Of a DNA stretch of 20,339 nucleotides, positions 1-7,310 are shown in pieces. Source of the DNA: a virus. The DNA is taken from positions 1-20,339 of IMG/VR virus record IMGVR_UViG_3300033233_000191, one strand, 5' to 3'. Below the pieces are notes generated by a model that saw only the letters and a program-made list of their open reading frames with translations, was not told the DNA's origin and searched no databases. The first letter of the stretch is position 1. The number at the start of each line of letters is the position of its first letter. Position numbers and translations under genes: made by a program.

Positions 1-83
1 TATATCGTGCCCAGATGGCAGAGCGTTCAGGAATCATCCTGTCTACTCAGATTCCTAGCAATGCGAGACTAATCAATGGGTAG
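1..83 (+). CDS. 3' end of an unidentified gene (partial)
   Basis: Reading frame 3 is open from the window edge to a TAG at 81-83 and encodes about 26 residues, including QMAERSGIILSTQIPSNARL. The composition looks protein-like, and the stop overlaps the ATG of the next gene at 76, which fits the tight gene packing seen through the rest of the window. The other two forward frames also stop early but read less like protein. The fragment is too short to assign a family. Confidence 0.55.
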   Translation, partial: YRAQMAERSGIILSTQIPSNARLING

Positions 84-450
84 AGCTATTTCGAGTGATA
101 ATAATGTTATCGTTCCATCTGGAATCATAAAATTAATATCACCTGTCACTATCGACAAAAAGAAGTATAGGAAAGTCTGGGCACCTTTCTGGGATGTCAT
201 TGTCAAAGACACAAAGATTGTCGATAAGAAAGAGCTGGAGAAAAAAGAAAATTGGATTTGGCATATTCTCTACAAAGATACTGTTTTGTTTCACATTCCC
301 GGAGAGAAGATGCAATCTTACGAAGTAGCTGATGTTCCTCCATTTGATGATAATACTATCTGGATACCAGATGTGTTACGCAAAGATATCAAGAAACGAA
401 TGAAGAAGAACAAAGCTATGATAAAAATCAAGAAAAAAGGACAAAGATGA
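76..450 (+). CDS. hypothetical protein, 124 aa
   Basis: This ORF overlaps the upstream stop (ATGGGTAG) and ends in an ATGA overlap with the next gene. The protein is strongly charged. It has a Trp-rich middle (WAPFWDVIV at about 35-43, WIWHILYKD at about 60-68) and a lysine-rich tail (IKKRMKKNKAMIKIKKKGQR) that could contact nucleic acid. I see no catalytic motif, signal peptide or membrane segment. The tight coupling on both sides supports it as a real translated gene in an early operon. I do not recognise the family and the function is unknown. Confidence 0.75.
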   Translation: MGRAISSDNNVIVPSGIIKLISPVTIDKKKYRKVWAPFWDVIVKDTKIVDKKELEKKENWIWHILYKDTVLFHIPGEKMQSYEVADVPPFDDNTIWIPDVLRKDIKKRMKKNKAMIKIKKKGQR

Positions 451-773
451 TTATAGATTCCAGCTTCTTACGAAAGAACAGAATGCCAGATGTTCTTTAT
501 TTGAAACATTTGTATGAAGTCACGACAGATGCAGAGATAAAAGCAATGATTGTATTGCTTGATAAGGAACATCTTACTTCACAAGAGCGTCAAGAAGCTG
601 AACTTTTCTTCTTGAAAGTACGCCAGAGGTTCGATACTTGGTATGATGCTATGCTTGGTCTCGTAGAAAATTTCGATTTTGATTTACTTACCATCTTGAA
701 TAACACGTTCATACTTGATAAGCTGAAAGCTGAAAGAAATAACGACCATGTAGATATGGGAGAACTGTTTTGA
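447..773 (+). CDS. hypothetical protein, 108 aa
   Basis: The ATG sits in an ATGA overlap with the preceding gene, and the stop shares bases with the TTG start of the next gene (TTGA). The protein looks mostly helical and acidic, with alternating charged and hydrophobic residues (TSQERQEAELFFLKVRQRFD at about 50-69) and an acidic end (DHVDMGELF). I see no zinc cluster, membrane segment or enzyme motif. It resembles the many small soluble early proteins of T4-like phages, but no named family can be given. Confidence 0.72.
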   Translation: MIIDSSFLRKNRMPDVLYLKHLYEVTTDAEIKAMIVLLDKEHLTSQERQEAELFFLKVRQRFDTWYDAMLGLVENFDFDLLTILNNTFILDKLKAERNNDHVDMGELF

Positions 774-1084
774 TTGTAAAGCATGATTTGGTGAATAATC
801 AAGTCGAACCAAGAGTGGGTTATACTGGAAGAATGAATATGGCCGCTGGAATGATATATGCGCCATATTTTCCTATGTTTGTAGCACCCGCGATTCAAAA
901 TGCTCATCCTGATATGTGGTATGCCCCAGCAGGGTTTACACGAAATGATATAAAAGCAGAAGGTACAATCGATAGCGTTTCTATCATTCGTAATACTTGT
1001 GATATATGTGGAGAACAAAAACCGAATCATTCACAGAATTGTGTTCATTGGGATATCAGGAGAGCAAATGAATTGCGCTCGTAG
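770..1084 (+). CDS. small protein with C-terminal zinc-knuckle-like cluster, 104 aa
   Basis: Translation probably begins at TTG 770, which overlaps the previous stop as TTGA and follows GGGAG at 758-762 at a normal distance. The first two thirds are rich in Gly, Ala, Met and aromatic residues (MNMAAGMIYAPYFPMFVAPA). The end carries TCDICGEQKPNHSQNCVHW, a C-x2-C plus later H, C and H that could bind zinc. This could be a structural zinc site in a DNA- or protein-binding protein, but the family is not recognised. The next gene starts inside its last 17 bases. Confidence 0.65.
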   Translation: MIVKHDLVNNQVEPRVGYTGRMNMAAGMIYAPYFPMFVAPAIQNAHPDMWYAPAGFTRNDIKAEGTIDSVSIIRNTCDICGEQKPNHSQNCVHWDIRRANELRS

Positions 1085-1688
1085 ACAAGTACCCTCAGCA
1101 TTGCAGGTTTACAACAAGTTCATGGTGGTATATTTCAAATACTTTCATGGACATGCGATAAAACCAGGCAAGCACATACCCGAGCAGTTTGTGTACTCTC
1201 TGGATGCGTTCGTTCAAAAAGAATTCGAAAAGCTAGAGTGTGACTTGAAGAAGTTCGAAGCATATCTCATATGGGTATTTTCTACACATGGCTCAAAATA
1301 TATCACAGACATACCGAGATACATTGATGATTATTTGAAAGACCAGAATAAGTCGGCTAATCTCAAACCGTTTTCTGTGCAGATGTCAAAGTACATCAGA
1401 GATAACAAAGTGAAGTCGTGGGAAGAATACACATCAACAAAAGGTACTGGGTACCCCATCATTATTCAGCATTATCTTAAAGATAGAGATTTTCCCTTCG
1501 AGTTCTTGCTTTTCTTGAAAGTGTTTGATAAGATACCTGACTTGCAGAAGAAAATGTTGAAGTCTGTATTCGGTAAAGAAATGTACAATCTGAAAGAGCG
1601 AACTGAACTAGCTAAGAAGAACATCGCTTTTTTCAGAGAGCAAATGATTGTCGTAAACGATGCGTTCAAATACACATCAGGGAGGTAA
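1068..1688 (+). CDS. hypothetical protein, 206 aa
   Basis: The frame is open from 999, but ATG 1068 is the better start because AGGAG at about 1058-1063 lies just upstream and it overlaps the preceding stop by 17 bases. The product is basic, rich in aromatic residues and apparently helical (FVVYFKYFHGHAIKPG near the start, FPFEFLLFLKVFDKIPDLQK near 155). In size, charge and position next to the primase it recalls accessory replication proteins such as the T4 gp59 helicase loader. I cannot see a diagnostic motif, so that is only a suggestion. A profile comparison with gp59 would decide it. Confidence 0.7.
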   Translation: MNCARRQVPSALQVYNKFMVVYFKYFHGHAIKPGKHIPEQFVYSLDAFVQKEFEKLECDLKKFEAYLIWVFSTHGSKYITDIPRYIDDYLKDQNKSANLKPFSVQMSKYIRDNKVKSWEEYTSTKGTGYPIIIQHYLKDRDFPFEFLLFLKVFDKIPDLQKKMLKSVFGKEMYNLKERTELAKKNIAFFREQMIVVNDAFKYTSGR

Positions 1689-1690
1689 CA

Positions 1691-1942
1691 ATGGGTTATA
1701 AGAATATGCTTGAAATGAAAGAAGAACTCGAAAAATATTGGGAGTTAGAAGATGATGAACACGGTGAAGCTGTATCATTGATGTGTTCTCTCGTAAGTCG
1801 ATATGATTATGTGAGTGATGATTTCAAGATTGCTTTAGAGAAAGAACTTGCCCATCAACTTAATAACTACAAAGAATATACAGAGATTGTCGAAAGAGAA
1901 GTAACCCATTCCAAAACATTGAAAGAGTTGGTGTATCTATGA
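1691..1942 (+). CDS. hypothetical acidic protein, 83 aa
   Basis: A strong ribosome site (GGGAGG at 1680-1685) precedes the ATG, and the gene ends in an ATGA overlap with the next one. The protein is short, acidic and probably helical (MLEMKEELEKYWELEDDEHG at about 6-25). It has no membrane segment and no metal-binding cluster. I do not recognise a family. The good ribosome site suggests it is well expressed. Confidence 0.7.
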   Translation: MGYKNMLEMKEELEKYWELEDDEHGEAVSLMCSLVSRYDYVSDDFKIALEKELAHQLNNYKEYTEIVEREVTHSKTLKELVYL

Positions 1943-2127
1943 TTACGATAACATTTGCAAGCTGGATGATTCCTACAGCAATCACAGTTTTTGGATTAGT
2001 GTATGCTCTATTCATCTATGACGATGGTTCATCTGGATATTGTTCTGGTATTGGGAATGTGTTTATGTTGGTCCCAGCATTAGCGGTAAGCTGTATATCG
2101 TGGATGCTTTGGGGGATTTTTAAATGA
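1939..2127 (+). CDS. small membrane protein, 62 aa, two transmembrane segments
   Basis: The ORF starts in an ATGA overlap with the upstream gene and stops in another ATGA overlap downstream. Two hydrophobic stretches are visible: residues about 5-27 (FASWMIPTAITVFGLVYALF) and 43-60 (VFMLVPALAVSCISWMLWGI), separated by a polar loop with DDGSSGYCSG. This pattern predicts a two-pass inner-membrane protein. Small membrane proteins in phage early regions often alter the host envelope or affect superinfection, but nothing in the sequence shows which role applies. Confidence 0.7.
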   Translation: MITITFASWMIPTAITVFGLVYALFIYDDGSSGYCSGIGNVFMLVPALAVSCISWMLWGIFK

Positions 2128-2324
2128 GCGATTATATCGACCAATTGAGATTACAGATTCAATCTTTATCTAGTCAAATTGAATCTATTCAGAATGATTG
2201 TTCTCATCCGAAAGCGGCTGTTACAGAGAAAAATGGAGCGAATACAGGTGGTTACGACAGAGATGTTTACTGGGTAGATAAACACTGTAGACTTTGCGAC
2301 AAAAAGTGGAGAGTAGATTGCTAG
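2124..2324 (+). CDS. coiled-coil plus zinc-cluster protein, 66 aa
   Basis: The first 25 residues form a heptad-like helix (YIDQLRLQIQSLSSQIESIQ), followed by CSH near residue 26 and a C-terminal CRLCDKKWRVDC. Together the cysteines and histidine could hold one zinc ion. The gene is linked to its upstream neighbour by ATGA and overlaps the primase start by a few bases. The position suggests co-translation with the primase, and a role as a small replication accessory factor is possible but unproven. Confidence 0.7.
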   Translation: MSDYIDQLRLQIQSLSSQIESIQNDCSHPKAAVTEKNGANTGGYDRDVYWVDKHCRLCDKKWRVDC

Positions 2325-3298
2325 ACAAGCAAGCCTTAAATGAAGTTATGCGTCAGATTGCCCCAGGATTGAAGGAGAGCAGTCGGGGATATAACTTCCG
2401 TTGCGTTCTATGTGGAGACAGCAAGAAAAGCCGGTCTAAGCGAAGAGGATGGGTGCTTTTCGGGGATGATTCAGCTACTTACTACTGTCATAACTGTGGC
2501 GCAAGCCTGTCACTTAAGGCCTTCCTCAAAGAGAATTATCCAGAGCATTACAAGAAGTTATTTGGGTTGAAGCATTTACGCCCTATGGCATCTACATCAG
2601 GGCTAATCAAATTGGCTGTTCCAAAACCTGATAGAGTTGATGCGACAGAAGAATTCGTTAAGGATAGTTTTCCAGTGTTCGAGCATCAGGAGTCAGTTGA
2701 GCGTATGACTCTTCAGCACGCCGCTATAACACTTTTGATGAAGAGAAAGATACCTGAAAAATATTACAGCACATGGCGCATTTGTGATTCTGGTGATTAC
2801 AGAAACAGATTGTTGATTCCATTTCTCGATACAGAAGGTAGAGTTTATTGCTATCAGGGTAGAGATTTGACTGGCAAGCATACTGATGATTTCAAGTATC
2901 TGACATACAAACCCAAAGAGAATCACAAAATATTCAATTACTATCTTGTTGACTCGTCAAAAGATGTATTCATACTTGAAGGTCCGATAGACGCTATGTT
3001 TATCGACAATGCGATAGCAACAAGTGGTATAACTCGCTGGGAAACAGCTATGTATGAAACAGTAGCTAAAAAATTCCCGAGAAGAGTTTGGGTATTCGAT
3101 AACGATAAAGCTGGTAAGAAAGAAGCATCAATTTTTGCTCGAAACTATGAGCGAGTATTCGTTTGGCCAAAAGATACAAAAGTGAAAGATATAAATGACA
3201 TAATTCTCGAAAGGGGATTGACAAAAGCCGAGCTTTTAAGTATCATCACCACTAATACATACACGGGAATTCAAGCAGTAATGAAGTTAAAAACATAG
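2318..3298 (+). CDS. DNA primase (zinc finger plus TOPRIM; T4 gp61-like)
   Basis: This protein should make RNA primers for lagging-strand synthesis. Residues 29-60 hold a zinc ribbon (C29-x2-C32 and C57-x2-C60, in FRCVLCGD and YYCHNCGA). The TOPRIM domain follows with the acidic motif VFILEGPIDAMF (Glu221) and the DxD motif FDNDKAGKK (Asp261, Asp263), which bind catalytic metal. At 326 aa it is close to phage gp61 and DnaG-core sizes. TTG 2318 is preferred as the start because GGAGAG lies 5 bases upstream and it overlaps the previous stop. TTG 2294 is also in frame. No helicase domain is fused to it, so the partner helicase must be encoded elsewhere. The family call is firm and the exact orthology is inferred. 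Confidence 0.9.
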   Translation: MLDKQALNEVMRQIAPGLKESSRGYNFRCVLCGDSKKSRSKRRGWVLFGDDSATYYCHNCGASLSLKAFLKENYPEHYKKLFGLKHLRPMASTSGLIKLAVPKPDRVDATEEFVKDSFPVFEHQESVERMTLQHAAITLLMKRKIPEKYYSTWRICDSGDYRNRLLIPFLDTEGRVYCYQGRDLTGKHTDDFKYLTYKPKENHKIFNYYLVDSSKDVFILEGPIDAMFIDNAIATSGITRWETAMYETVAKKFPRRVWVFDNDKAGKKEASIFARNYERVFVWPKDTKVKDINDIILERGLTKAELLSIITTNTYTGIQAVMKLKT

Positions 3299-3307
3299 GA
3301 GGAACAC

Positions 3308-4075
3308 ATGGCAACAGTAATTAAAGTTCTTGATGTAAAGAAGTTCGTTGGTCCGCTTAAAGCGTTGATGAATTCAGTCAACTCTGTGATATTCGCAAAG
3401 AGAGGTGAAACTCTCATGGTGAATACACGCTCTGAAGATGGTTCACAGATGGCAAACGTCTGGTACAAACCAGCAATCGTTGCAATCGAATCTGGAGACT
3501 TGGAGAAGTTCGGTATCTACAATCTCTCAGAGTTCGTCACAGTCTTGACAATGTTTGGTGATATCAATTCTCTCACACTTTCGATTGAAGGTAACGAGAT
3601 GACAATCAACTATAACGACAAGTCAAAGGTTGATTATGTTCTCTCTGCTCTAACTCTCATCACAGAAGGCGCGCTCGGCCCGAAGAATCCTTTGGATTTC
3701 CACGGGGAATTTGAAGTAGATTCAGCTTTCATCAAGAAAGTAAAGACTATCTCAAATAGCATCAATGTGAATGTTCTCAAGTTGAAAGCATCGGGTGGTC
3801 AGCTATCGTACAGCATCAGCAACAAAGTCAAAGATTCTCAGTCCCATGCTTATACAGAGAAGATTGATGGTGAATGTGCCGTTGACTTCGATGTATCCGT
3901 AACAATCAAAGATGAGAAGCGAGACAATTTCGGTCTTTTCTTCGATGGACCAAAGTACAAAGTAGGCGTTCATGCCAAGACTGTTCAGTTTGAAGCAGAA
4001 ACGACAGACTACGAGAAGTTGCGCTACTTCATCTCACCTCTTCGGGTGGGCGCGGCAGCAACGACAGGAGCATAA
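3308..4075 (+). CDS. sliding clamp (DNA polymerase processivity factor, gp45-like)
   Basis: At 255 aa the protein is a little longer than the 228 aa T4 gp45 clamp. It shows the alternating strand-and-helix pattern of a clamp, with an N-terminal unit (KFVGPLKALMNSVNSVIFAK) and a repeat of similar shape after residue about 135 (DSAFIKKVKTISNSINVNVL). Clamps form a trimeric ring around DNA that tethers the polymerase and, in T4, activates late transcription. A strong ribosome site, AGGAGG at about 3298-3303, precedes the ATG and fits the high expression a clamp needs. Its position between primase and thymidylate synthase, with both loader subunits downstream, supports the call. Sequence identity to T4 looks low, so the call relies on pattern and context. 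Confidence 0.8.
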   Translation: MATVIKVLDVKKFVGPLKALMNSVNSVIFAKRGETLMVNTRSEDGSQMANVWYKPAIVAIESGDLEKFGIYNLSEFVTVLTMFGDINSLTLSIEGNEMTINYNDKSKVDYVLSALTLITEGALGPKNPLDFHGEFEVDSAFIKKVKTISNSINVNVLKLKASGGQLSYSISNKVKDSQSHAYTEKIDGECAVDFDVSVTIKDEKRDNFGLFFDGPKYKVGVHAKTVQFEAETTDYEKLRYFISPLRVGAAATTGA

Positions 4076-4079
4076 CATC

Positions 4080-4337
4080 ATGCATGACCTTGTAAAAAAA
4101 TGCAAGTCATGTTGCGGCAAGGGACGTTTGCCAGTATATCATAAGCCGGGTTCTGTGCCAGCACAGGACTCGGTTCTTTTGAGACTATGGCGAGAAGCAC
4201 ATGAGAGCAGACATAAAATTCTTCATCGTATCAAATGTGCTTGGACTTTCAAGAACTTGGATATGTTATCAACAGAATGTAATGGTTGGCACCTAGTACA
4301 GTGCCCTGATTGCAAAGGTAAGGAGATTCGAGAGTGA
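4080..4337 (+). CDS. small zinc-cluster protein with DnaJ-like CxxC repeats, 85 aa
   Basis: The frame extends upstream inside the clamp gene, but ATG 4080 follows AGGAG at 4066-4070 and gives a compact protein. Two cysteine clusters frame it: CKSCCGKGRLP near the start and CPDCKGKEIRE at the end. These resemble the CxxCxGxG units of DnaJ zinc fingers. Between them lies a basic helical part (RLWREAHESRHKILHRIKCA). A zinc-stabilised protein-binding or nucleic-acid-binding fold is likely. No J domain is present, so it is not a DnaJ chaperone. The specific role is unknown. Confidence 0.7.
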   Translation: MHDLVKKCKSCCGKGRLPVYHKPGSVPAQDSVLLRLWREAHESRHKILHRIKCAWTFKNLDMLSTECNGWHLVQCPDCKGKEIRE

Positions 4338-4347
4338 TAATTTCGAT

Positions 4348-5304
4348 TTGAATGTTGTAAAATCTTATTCGATTCAAGATGCATGGCGAGAAGTGATGTG
4401 GTTATGCGTTGAGAATGGTTGGGATTTCGTTGTTAAGGGTGGCTCGTATGAGGGTCAGATTCGTAAACAGTTGGAAAGTGTCATGGTGATTATCGATAAT
4501 CCAGGACATCGCCCACTTGCGCCAATTATGCCTCCCGGTCTCCCACCTCCAACTGATGACGATAAGATTGCAGAGTATTGTGAACGCTATCTTTTGTCTG
4601 ACAGAAAGACAGAGAATGAAGTCTACACATACGGTGAATTCATTGTCAAACAGCTTGACCATATCATCGCAGTATTGAACAAAGCACAGGGAAACACAAA
4701 CCAAGCAAGATTCGCTATCGGTGATGTCTACACGACACATTTGAGCGACCCTCCTTGTCTGAACAGCATACAGATGAAGGTTGTTGAAGGAAAGCTCAAT
4801 ATGGCTGTTACGTTTCGTTCTTGGGATTTGTTTGCTGGCTTCCCTGAGAACTTGGGCGGGTTGCAGATGTTGAAAGAATATATCCTTGCCCACTTGACTT
4901 TCCCGTGTGAAGATGGCAAAATCATCGCATTCTCAGATGGTCTGCATCTATATGAAATGTATGAAGATTTAGTCAATTCTTTAAATTGGAGGAATAAAAT
5001 GAAAAAAGACTTAACAGAAGTTGTAATGATTTTGGATGAATCGGGTTCGATGGAGGGTTTAACAGCAGAGACATATAGCTGGGAATTCGTATTCCTCGCC
5101 CAGAACATTGACGCTCATGCTGCCGCATTGCAGATTGGTAGCGCACATAACATGAACTCTCGCGTTTATCAGGCTAAAGCTGGCGCTGAAGGATATCTCG
5201 ACCAGATGGTTGTTGCGTCTGCCGCATGTAGTTCTTATAGAAGCACAGGAAATGCAATCAATATCAGCGGTCAAGATGCTGGGAATATTGCGGGGAGTAA
5301 CTAA
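4348..5304 (+). CDS. thymidylate synthase (archaeal-type ThyA family), fused in frame to a shortened von Willebrand A segment
   Basis: Residues 1-210 match the thymidylate synthase / dUMP hydroxymethylase fold of the archaeal ThyA type: RPLAPIMPPGLPPPTDD (55-71), the catalytic PPC (Cys137), FRSWDLFAGFPENLGG (156-171) and DGLHLYEMYEDL (197-208). The enzyme methylates dUMP to dTMP, or makes hydroxymethyl-dUMP in relatives. Without a stop the frame continues into MKKDLTEVVMILDESGSM (218-235), the start of a bacterial VWA protein with MIDAS D230-S232-S234, joined to that family's C-terminal part (WEFVFLAQNIDA, 245-256). About 100 or more residues of the usual VWA core are missing. The start is probably TTG 4348, with only a weak ribosome site. 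A separate product from ATG 4999 is also possible. Confidence 0.82.
   Translation: MNVVKSYSIQDAWREVMWLCVENGWDFVVKGGSYEGQIRKQLESVMVIIDNPGHRPLAPIMPPGLPPPTDDDKIAEYCERYLLSDRKTENEVYTYGEFIVKQLDHIIAVLNKAQGNTNQARFAIGDVYTTHLSDPPCLNSIQMKVVEGKLNMAVTFRSWDLFAGFPENLGGLQMLKEYILAHLTFPCEDGKIIAFSDGLHLYEMYEDLVNSLNWRNKMKKDLTEVVMILDESGSMEGLTAETYSWEFVFLAQNIDAHAAALQIGSAHNMNSRVYQAKAGAEGYLDQMVVASAACSSYRSTGNAINISGQDAGNIAGSN
4988..5001 (+). promoter_or_regulatory. internal ribosome binding site and start for the VWA part
   Basis: GGAGG at about 4988-4992 lies 6 bases before ATG 4999, inside the open frame of the thymidylate synthase ORF. This is one of the best Shine-Dalgarno sequences in the window. It suggests that the VWA segment (4999-5304, 101 aa) is or was a separate gene, and that the upstream gene has lost its stop or naturally reads through. 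Confidence 0.6.
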
Positions 5305-5305
5305 C

Positions 5306-5815
5306 ATGGATTACAGAGAAGCTCCTGCAGAAGTTTTGACATTGGTACAAACAGTGAAAGAACGATTCTTTGGTGACATGGTATCAGCGAACATCAAAGT
5401 TCTTTTCGACACAAAACCAAAGCTGAAGAGTTGGTTGGCTTACATCAGCAAACCTTCACAGCTTGTTCGTTATCTCACAAGCAACCCAGAGATTGGGCAG
5501 CCTGAAGAGGGTTGGGATTACATTCTTGTTATCGATGAACTTCCTTGGGAACACTACAGCGAAGATGACAAGATGCGTTTGATTCGTCATGAACTCAGAC
5601 ATTGTGAGTACAATCCAGAATCAGAAGAACGCTCGAAGCAGTATGGAATCGCAAAGCACGATTATGAGGATTTCTATGCTGAAGTTTTGCTTGCTTCAGA
5701 AGAGAACGAACTGAAGTGGAGAGTCAGAGCATCAGAAGTCGCCGCATCAGTGTACGAAGATTTGAAAGAAAAAGAGAAGGAAAAGAAAAAGACCAAACTT
5801 CCAGTTGTTGATTAA
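5306..5815 (+). CDS. phage metallopeptidase-like protein (HELRH motif)
   Basis: The protein has 169 aa from ATG 5306, after GGGGAG at about 5292-5297. Residues 91-99 (RLIRHELRH) contain the zincin signature H95-E96-x2-H99, preceded by a hydrophobic strand (WDYILVIDELPW). It is followed by KHDYEDFYAEV (117-127), which can provide the third metal ligand. This arrangement matches the putative phage metallopeptidase domain family, whose substrates are not known. The tail is a lysine- and glutamate-rich helix (EKEKEKKKTK). It has no signal peptide and is therefore cytoplasmic. The motif is clear; peptidase activity is inferred. Confidence 0.75.
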   Translation: MDYREAPAEVLTLVQTVKERFFGDMVSANIKVLFDTKPKLKSWLAYISKPSQLVRYLTSNPEIGQPEEGWDYILVIDELPWEHYSEDDKMRLIRHELRHCEYNPESEERSKQYGIAKHDYEDFYAEVLLASEENELKWRVRASEVAASVYEDLKEKEKEKKKTKLPVVD

Positions 5816-5823
5816 GGAGAAAC

Positions 5824-6066
5824 ATGCATTATAGAAACGGACGTGAAGCAAAGAATGGTGATAAGGTTATCAAGATAGGTAATAGCGGGGAGATTGTATC
5901 CTTCGGTGTATTGCATAGTGCAGTTGCAGGGAACGATTACTGTAATGGTGGAATTGCCCCACTGACGAATGACCAAGGTGCTTGCATGTGTGACTGCTTG
6001 CATATAGATGATGTTGCCGCTATTCTGGCGCAAGCTGGATTGAACAAACGCCCAGCGGGTAAGTAA
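5824..6066 (+). CDS. hypothetical protein, 80 aa
   Basis: AAGGAG directly before the ATG gives a strong start. The protein begins MHYRNGREAKNGDKVIKI and continues through a Gly-rich middle (VLHSAVAGNDYCNGGIAPL) to CMCDCLHIDDVAAIL. The N-terminal wording is familiar from small uncharacterised phage proteins with a KOW- or SH3-like beta barrel, but I cannot name the family with confidence. Four cysteines (YCNG, ACMCDC) might bind metal. Confidence 0.7.
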   Translation: MHYRNGREAKNGDKVIKIGNSGEIVSFGVLHSAVAGNDYCNGGIAPLTNDQGACMCDCLHIDDVAAILAQAGLNKRPAGK

Positions 6067-6074
6067 ACAGATGC

Positions 6075-6082
6075 TATAAATA
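6075..6082 (+). promoter_or_regulatory. TATAAATA box, T4 late-promoter-like
   Basis: The exact octamer TATAAATA, the core of T4 late promoters, ends six bases before the ATG of the resolvase gene at 6088. That gene has no Shine-Dalgarno sequence. A transcript starting about 6 bases downstream would be leaderless. There is no TTGACA-like -35 element at the right distance, which fits a late-type rather than a sigma70 promoter. An 8-mer in AT-rich DNA can occur by chance, so the evidence is moderate. Confidence 0.4.
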
Positions 6083-6087
6083 CTTGC

Positions 6088-6630
6088 ATGAAAAAAATAT
6101 ATCATGCAGGTATCGATTTGTCCCTCCGTTCAACTGGCGTTACAATTCTTGACGAAAAGCAAGACATTGTTGACTACATCGTAGTGAGCAACCCAGAAGC
6201 GGGAGAAGAACTGATTGTTAAAAATTCGGATGATATTTTGGCTTTCTTGCTGAAATATCATCCGAAAACAATCAACCTCGAAGGTCTATCTTTTGGTTCA
6301 AAATCATCATCAAAAGATATAATCGCTGGAAATTTCTGGTATCTAAGAGTGAAGATACGAGAACTATTACCAGAGAGCGAATTGAAAGTTGTTGCTGTAA
6401 GTAGCTGGAGAAAGTATGTCATTCCAAAAGAACTCGCGGCTCAACTGAAAAAAGAAAATAAACAACCTAAAGGCTGGCAGAAAGTAGTATGTGTGGATAG
6501 ACTTCCACAGAATGTTCGTGTATTATTCGATGAGTATTTAAAAACAAACAGACCGCCGAAAGCTACATCAAAGATGCCGTTGTACGATTTGACCGATTCT
6601 TATTTTTTGGCTTTACACTCTTTTAGATGA
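6088..6630 (+). CDS. RuvC-like Holliday junction resolvase
   Basis: The 180 aa protein has the RNase H-fold pattern of RuvC: HAGIDLSLRSTGVTI with Asp10 on the first strand, TINLEGLSFG with Glu65, and a C-terminal YDLTDSYFLALH with Asp167 and Asp170. These four acids form the two-metal site that cuts four-way junctions. In this phage it could resolve recombination or packaging branches, a job T4 gives to the unrelated endonuclease VII. The length is close to bacterial RuvC (about 173 aa). There is no ribosome site, and a TATAAATA box lies directly upstream. The family call is strong. Confidence 0.85.
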   Translation: MKKIYHAGIDLSLRSTGVTILDEKQDIVDYIVVSNPEAGEELIVKNSDDILAFLLKYHPKTINLEGLSFGSKSSSKDIIAGNFWYLRVKIRELLPESELKVVAVSSWRKYVIPKELAAQLKKENKQPKGWQKVVCVDRLPQNVRVLFDEYLKTNRPPKATSKMPLYDLTDSYFLALHSFR

Positions 6631-6670
6631 AGAAATATTGGTTTATTTATAAAATTGGAGGATTTAAAAA

Positions 6671-6982
6671 ATGCAAGAAAGTAAACCCGTAAAAGTTGGT
6701 GATAACAAGTTGGAAAGTATCAGAATAGGTGAACAGTATATTCACCCATGGATTGTGAACGTGAAACACGAAGAACTTGAAGAAGGAATCGGAACATGCT
6801 ACAAAGTAATATCCCCAGAAAGTGTTGACTTTGTTGGTGTGTTGCTTGACTACGACCTAGAAGACCATCCCCGTTTCATTTTTGCTTACTTCAACAAGAA
6901 AGCGAATAGAGAATTCATCATCGATACAAAACATCAAATAGGTTGGTCAATCAATTTCCAAAATAAGTGTTGGGAGCTATAA
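6671..6982 (+). CDS. hypothetical protein, 103 aa
   Basis: GGAGG at about 6657-6661 precedes the ATG. The protein is acidic with many beta-prone aromatic and valine residues (ESVDFVGVLLDYDLEDHPRF at about 49-68) and ends NFQNKCWEL. I see no metal site, membrane segment or catalytic signature. It is followed after 4 bases by the next gene, so the two are probably co-transcribed. The function is unknown. Confidence 0.7.
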   Translation: MQESKPVKVGDNKLESIRIGEQYIHPWIVNVKHEELEEGIGTCYKVISPESVDFVGVLLDYDLEDHPRFIFAYFNKKANREFIIDTKHQIGWSINFQNKCWEL

Positions 6983-6986
6983 ACAC

Positions 6987-7310
6987 ATGAGCGTTGACGA
7001 GAAAAAGAAAGACGAGATATTGAGGAAATATGCTGAAGCAGTTCAGCGAGGTATGTACAGTACAATTGATGCTCTAGCTGAAGCTGGAGACGATGCCCCA
7101 GTTAATACAGCAGTATCGGCCTTGGGTATGAGTTTAGGTTCTATCGCTCATGAATTATCAGAAGGAAACGAAGAATTCAAAGCATTAATACTTGAGGATT
7201 TTAACAACCAAGCTGTACATATTCTGAAAGTTCTTAACGGTCATGATATTCAGAATATTCAATTTATAGATTTTGATGGCTCAAAGGTAGAACAAGCATG
7301 TCACGATTAA
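6987..7310 (+). CDS. hypothetical helical protein, 107 aa
   Basis: The protein is rich in Glu, Ala and Lys and should be mostly helical (KKKDEILRKYAEAVQRGMYS at about 6-25, SALGMSLGSIAHELSEGNEE at about 44-63). It is acidic and soluble with no cysteine cluster. It starts 4 bases after the previous gene and overlaps the following gene by 13 bases, which supports translation. I do not recognise a family. Confidence 0.7.
   Translation: MSVDEKKKDEILRKYAEAVQRGMYSTIDALAEAGDDAPVNTAVSALGMSLGSIAHELSEGNEEFKALILEDFNNQAVHILKVLNGHDIQNIQFIDFDGSKVEQACHD

Noticed and set aside
590-1030. 146-codon open frame on the minus strand
   Set aside because: It lies opposite three well-coupled plus-strand genes, has no ribosome site, and has the unusual composition of a shadow frame.
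4402-5108. Long minus-strand frames opposite thymidylate synthase
   Set aside because: The plus strand has clear synthase motifs and the minus frames show none, so they are shadows of codon bias.
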